A stretch of 64,000 bases of DNA from Archilochus colubris (Eukaryota > Chordata > Aves > Apodiformes > Trochilidae), in contig CM041084.1 of NCBI GenBank assembly GCA_023079485.1, positions 102,094,467-102,158,466 of the forward strand, in the 5' to 3' direction. Position numbers and translations under genes: made by a program. The notes under the pieces were generated by a model that saw only the letters and a list, made by a program, of their open reading frames with translations, was not told the DNA's origin and searched no databases. Below are positions 60,799-64,000 of this stretch, in pieces (positions within the stretch are counted from its first letter, which is position 1; every line of letters begins with the position of its first letter).

Positions 60799-62282
60799 CA
60801 TAGAATCATAGAATCATAGAATAGGCTGGGTTGGAAGGGATCTCAGAGATCATCGAGTCCAACCCTTGATCAACTACCGCCACAGTCACTAGACCATGGC
60901 ACTGAGTGCCATATCGAGTCGCTTTTTAAATGTCTCCAGGGACGAAGAGTCCACCACCTCCCCAGGCAGCCCGTTCCAATGCCTGATCACCCTTTCCGTG
61001 AAAAAATTCTTTCTAATATCCAATCTGAACTTCCCCTGGCACAATTTAAGACCATGCCCTCTTGTCTTACTGAGAGTTGTCTGGGAAAAGAGACCAACCC
61101 CCGCCTGGCTCCATCCTCCTTTCAGGGAGTTGTAGAGAGCAATGAGGTCTCCCCTGAGCCTCCTCTTCTTCAGGCTGAACAGCCCCAGCTCCCTCAGCCT
61201 CTCCTCATAGGATCTGTGTTCGAGTCCCTTCACCAGCTTGGTTGCCCTCCTTTGGACCTGTTCAGGACCTCTATATCCTTCTTGAACTGAGGGGCCCAGA
61301 ACTGGACACAGTACTCAAGGTGTGGCCTTACCAGGGCTGAGTATAGGGGCAGAATCACCTCCTTGGACCTGCTGGTGACACTGTTTCTGATACAGGCCAG
61401 GATGCCATTGGCCTTCTTGGCCACCTGGGCACACTGCTGGCTCATGTTCAGCTTCCTGTCAATCCAGACTCCCAGGTCCCTTTCTGCCTGGCTGCTCTCC
61501 AGCCACTCTGTCCCCAGCCTGTAGCCTGCATGGGGTTGTTGTGGCCAAAGTGCAGGACCCGGCACTTGGCCGTGTTGAAGCTCATCCCGTTGGAGTCAGC
61601 CCATCTCTCCAGTCTGTCCAGGTCCCTCTGCAGAGCCCTCCTGCCTTCCAGCTGATCAACACTTCTCCCCAGCTTGTGTCATCTGCAAATTGCTGATGAT
61701 GGACTCAATCCCCTCATCCAAGTCATCAGTGAAGATATTGAACAGGACTGGGCCCAGCACTGATCCCTGGGGGAACCGCTGGTGACCGGCCGCCAACTGG
61801 AAGCAGCCCCATTCAGTACCACTCTCTGGGCCCGGCCTTCCAGCCAGTTCCTAACCCAGTGCAGAGTACGCTTGTCCAAGCTGTGGGCGCAGCTTTCTCA
61901 GGAGGATGCTGTGGGAGACGGTGTCAAGGCCTTGCTGAAGTCCAGATAGACCACATCCACAGCCTTCCCCTCATCCACCAGGCGGGTCACCTGATCATAA
62001 AAGGAGATCAGGTTGGTCAGACAGGACCTGCCCTTCCTAAACCCGTGCTGGCTGGGTGTGATCCCCTGTCCATCCTGCAGGTGCTGTGTGATTGCACTGA
62101 GGATGATCTGTTCCATAACCCTGCCAGGCACTGAGGTCAGGCTGACAGGCCTGTAGTTTCCCGGGTCTTCCTTCCGGCCCTTCTTGTGGATTGGCGTGAC
62201 ATTCGCCAATTTCCAGTCATCAGGGATGTCCCCAGTGAGCCAGGACTTCTGGTAGATGATAGAGAGAGGCTTGGCTTCCCCT
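60799..62282 (-). repeat. CR1 LINE, about 1.5 kb 3' part, reverse orientation
   Basis: Starts with the reversed terminal repeat 'tcatagaatcatagaatcat' and ends, 5' truncated, near 62282. Minus-strand frames give recognisable ORF2 pieces: a reverse-transcriptase segment (61898-62209) with NYRPVSLTS, FRKGRSCLTNL and the catalytic motif YLDFSKA, then [15 protein letters not shown] (61679-61879), and an intact-looking C-terminal part (60889-61233). The frame is broken between these pieces and the FADD-type catalytic motif region is not in the same frame, so this copy cannot be active. Highly similar to the copy at 13940-14305. Confidence 0.95.
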
Positions 62283-63021
62283 CCAAAAAATCCTTTTGTA
62301 TCCTTTCAGCCCTTTATTTAACAGCTTCTGAGATATTTTCCTCTCTTCCATGTTAGACTAAGATATTCATAGTTAATTACATGCAAATCAAGTGGGGGTT
62401 TAAAATTGCCATAGAGCTGACAGTGAGACAAAAGCAGTGCAGCCTGATGTCTATTCACACTCTCTCCTCCTTGCTTCCTCTGGCTTCTGTAGCATTTCAG
62501 TCCCTTTGTTTTGAGATATTATGCAAGACTCCTTTTGTTTCTTCCACACAAAGTGATGTGTTGTGTGAAGAAGCTTCACCCAGCCCAGGTGCACTGCTGA
62601 GGCACACTCCTATGGGGTTCTTCTTTGTACTGCTCCCTTGTGGTAATGCTGTCCCACCAGTCTCCTTTTTAAATATTTTTCCTCCCTGGTTAAGCCTGTG
62701 TCCTTTTCATATTCCTCTTTTTTTTAATGTGACTACTGCCTTCTCTCCCAGAAGCCTGATTTTTGCCAGAGGCAGATCCTGTGCCACTCGAGCACCAAAA
62801 GCACCCATGTGGGTGTGGGAAGGTGTAGGTGCAGGGAAGGGGTGAGGATCAGAAAGGAAGATGTGGGCTGTCCTCACCACCCTAACTTTGTTTGGCAGTG
62901 GGGTGAGATGGCAGCTCTGCTCCAAAAGGCACTCCAATCATTTAGGAAAGATTAAATTAGACATTCCTTCAGTCCTGTCCTCTCCTGCTTTAGCAGGGCT
63001 TTTGCATACATGAGGCTAAAG

Positions 63022-63059
63022 AGACTAAGCTAGGTTAGGCTAGACTAGACTAGAATAGA
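63022..63059. repeat. Imperfect CTAGA/CTAGG tandem repeat
   Basis: Several CTAG-based pentamers in a row (CTAGACTAGACTAGA core). Confidence 0.8.
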
Positions 63060-64000
63060 AGAACTTTCAGTTGCAAGGGAAAAACAACCCTGTCCTGCGA
63101 TTTGTCTGGGAGGAAATGTATCTTTACCCTATCACCAGACTGCATCATCAGGCATTTTGCAATGTGTTTGTACTCTGTTCTCAGCTGCTTGCCATGCAGA
63201 TTTTACACTGCTGTGAAACTGGAGAGTGGATTAGAGTTCACATACAGCATACATACTCCCTAGAGTATGATTTTGTTGAAAATTTGAGCAACTGCCAAGA
63301 CAGCTAAAAGCTATGGAAGCCAATAAAGTGAGCAATGTGCCCCAATAATAAAGTCTAAATGCTTGTGTTTATTGTTCCTGATTAAGATATTTTTAACAAA
63401 AGTTAAAGCAAAAGCAAGCTAAGGACATTTACTAAAAGTCAGAAGGAAAAAAGAAAAAAAAAGAAGAGTAAAATTATCATAAAATTATCTGTGTTACCCT
63501 CCTTCTTTACATTTTTTCCCCCTACTAACAAAAAGAATTTGTCTGTATGTTTTGGGTTTCCATTATTCATAGGTAAATAAAATGTACTGGAGATATTGCA
63601 GGTGTATTGTGATATTTAGTGAATTCCAGGAGATGGAGATCTACCCAGTAACAAATCAGAATGCTTACAAACATCTCCCAACCTGCACCTTAGGAGCTGA
63701 CTTTCTGATCTGGTTTTGTGCTTGGCATTTGTTGTATTTCATTTTCTGCTGAGTCAATTCACTGTTTTACAGCAACATTGTTAAGTGGCTCATTAAACAT
63801 GGGTCTGCATCATACAGCCTCACATCACACTGCAGAGATATTTGCAGTTTACCTTTGAAACAGATTTAGCCTTGGGTTAGACTGGAGGGTCACTGGCATA
63901 AATCAAATCCTGAACACCACCAGACTGTACAGCCTTGGTGACTGAAGGATCAAAAGATTAAATCTTGTCTGTCATCCTATGTATATGTGGGTGGAGAGGC

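Larger units (their letters stand above)
58911..64000 (+). other. MYOM1: MYOM1 intron c24, continuing past the window
   Basis: At least 5.1 kb. Dominated by the reverse CR1 at 60799-62282, with a CTAGA-type repeat at 63022-63059. I searched by eye for an exon starting with the expected My10 sequence and found none. AATAAA strings near 63330-63350 are not evidence of a gene end. Confidence 0.8.

Noticed and set aside
60896..61290. Plus-strand ORFs similar to the minus-strand ORF at 13884-14213
   Set aside because: Both are antisense frames of the same CR1 3' region, which explains their similarity; not a gene family.
62381..62845. 154-codon plus-strand ORF downstream of the reverse CR1
   Set aside because: Composition is typical of translated pyrimidine-rich DNA and no domain is recognisable.
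63320..63355. Clustered AATAAA signals suggesting a gene 3' end
   Set aside because: The MYOM1 reading frame is still open at phase 1 and lacks four Ig domains, so this is intron. AATAAA is common in AT-rich DNA.
1..64000. CRISPR arrays, bacterial operons, tRNA or rRNA genes, riboswitches
   Set aside because: None seen. The window is vertebrate nuclear DNA and no clover-leaf or regularly spaced repeat array was found.

Overview
This window is bird nuclear DNA. Two things show it: many copies of the avian CR1 LINE with the characteristic ATTCTATGA-type 3' terminal repeats, and a large vertebrate muscle gene with short exons and AT-rich introns. There are no bacterial features, no tRNA or rRNA genes, and no second gene I can defend.

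The only recognised gene is MYOM1 (myomesin-1, skelemin), on the plus strand. It enters at a 5'UTR/first coding exon at 10677 and runs to an exon ending at 58910. I could place 24 coding exons. All have GT-AG boundaries, and the reading phases join without a break into 3778 coding nt (1259 complete codons). Encoded in order are: the N-terminal head (My1) with a striking Tyr-rich heptad-like repeat; Ig domains My2 and My3; fibronectin-III domains My4, My5 and My6; the alternatively spliced EH (skelemin) cassette; Fn3 domains My7 and My8; and Ig domain My9 plus the start of the following linker. The remaining C-terminal Ig domains (My10-My13, including the dimerisation end) must lie beyond 64000. 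The protein crosslinks myosin and titin in the sarcomeric M-band.

Layout: 1-10676 is upstream DNA or the intron behind an unseen 5' non-coding exon. It holds CR1 debris, simple repeats and one unexplained 130-codon ORF. 10677-26089 holds the head exons, separated by long introns. 26090-33488 holds My2 and My3. 33489-46309 holds My4-My6, with several CR1 copies in the introns. 46310-49383 carries the EH cassette. 49384-52436 encodes My7-My8. 52437-57619 is a long intron with CR1. 57620-58910 encodes My9. 58911-64000 is the next intron, dominated by a roughly 1.5 kb CR1 copy in reverse orientation.

Most worth a second look: the expanded SAAY heptad array in the head; the EH exon with an internal RBFOX-type motif; a 21-bp tandem duplication beside the exon 10 donor that creates two decoy splice donors; the strict phase-1 rule at domain borders; and a PKA-type serine whose codon is split across an exon junction. 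I see no previously undescribed biological system here. Exon numbers below count coding exons in this window (c1-c24). Domain names follow the myomesin literature. All homology statements are from memory, with no database search.
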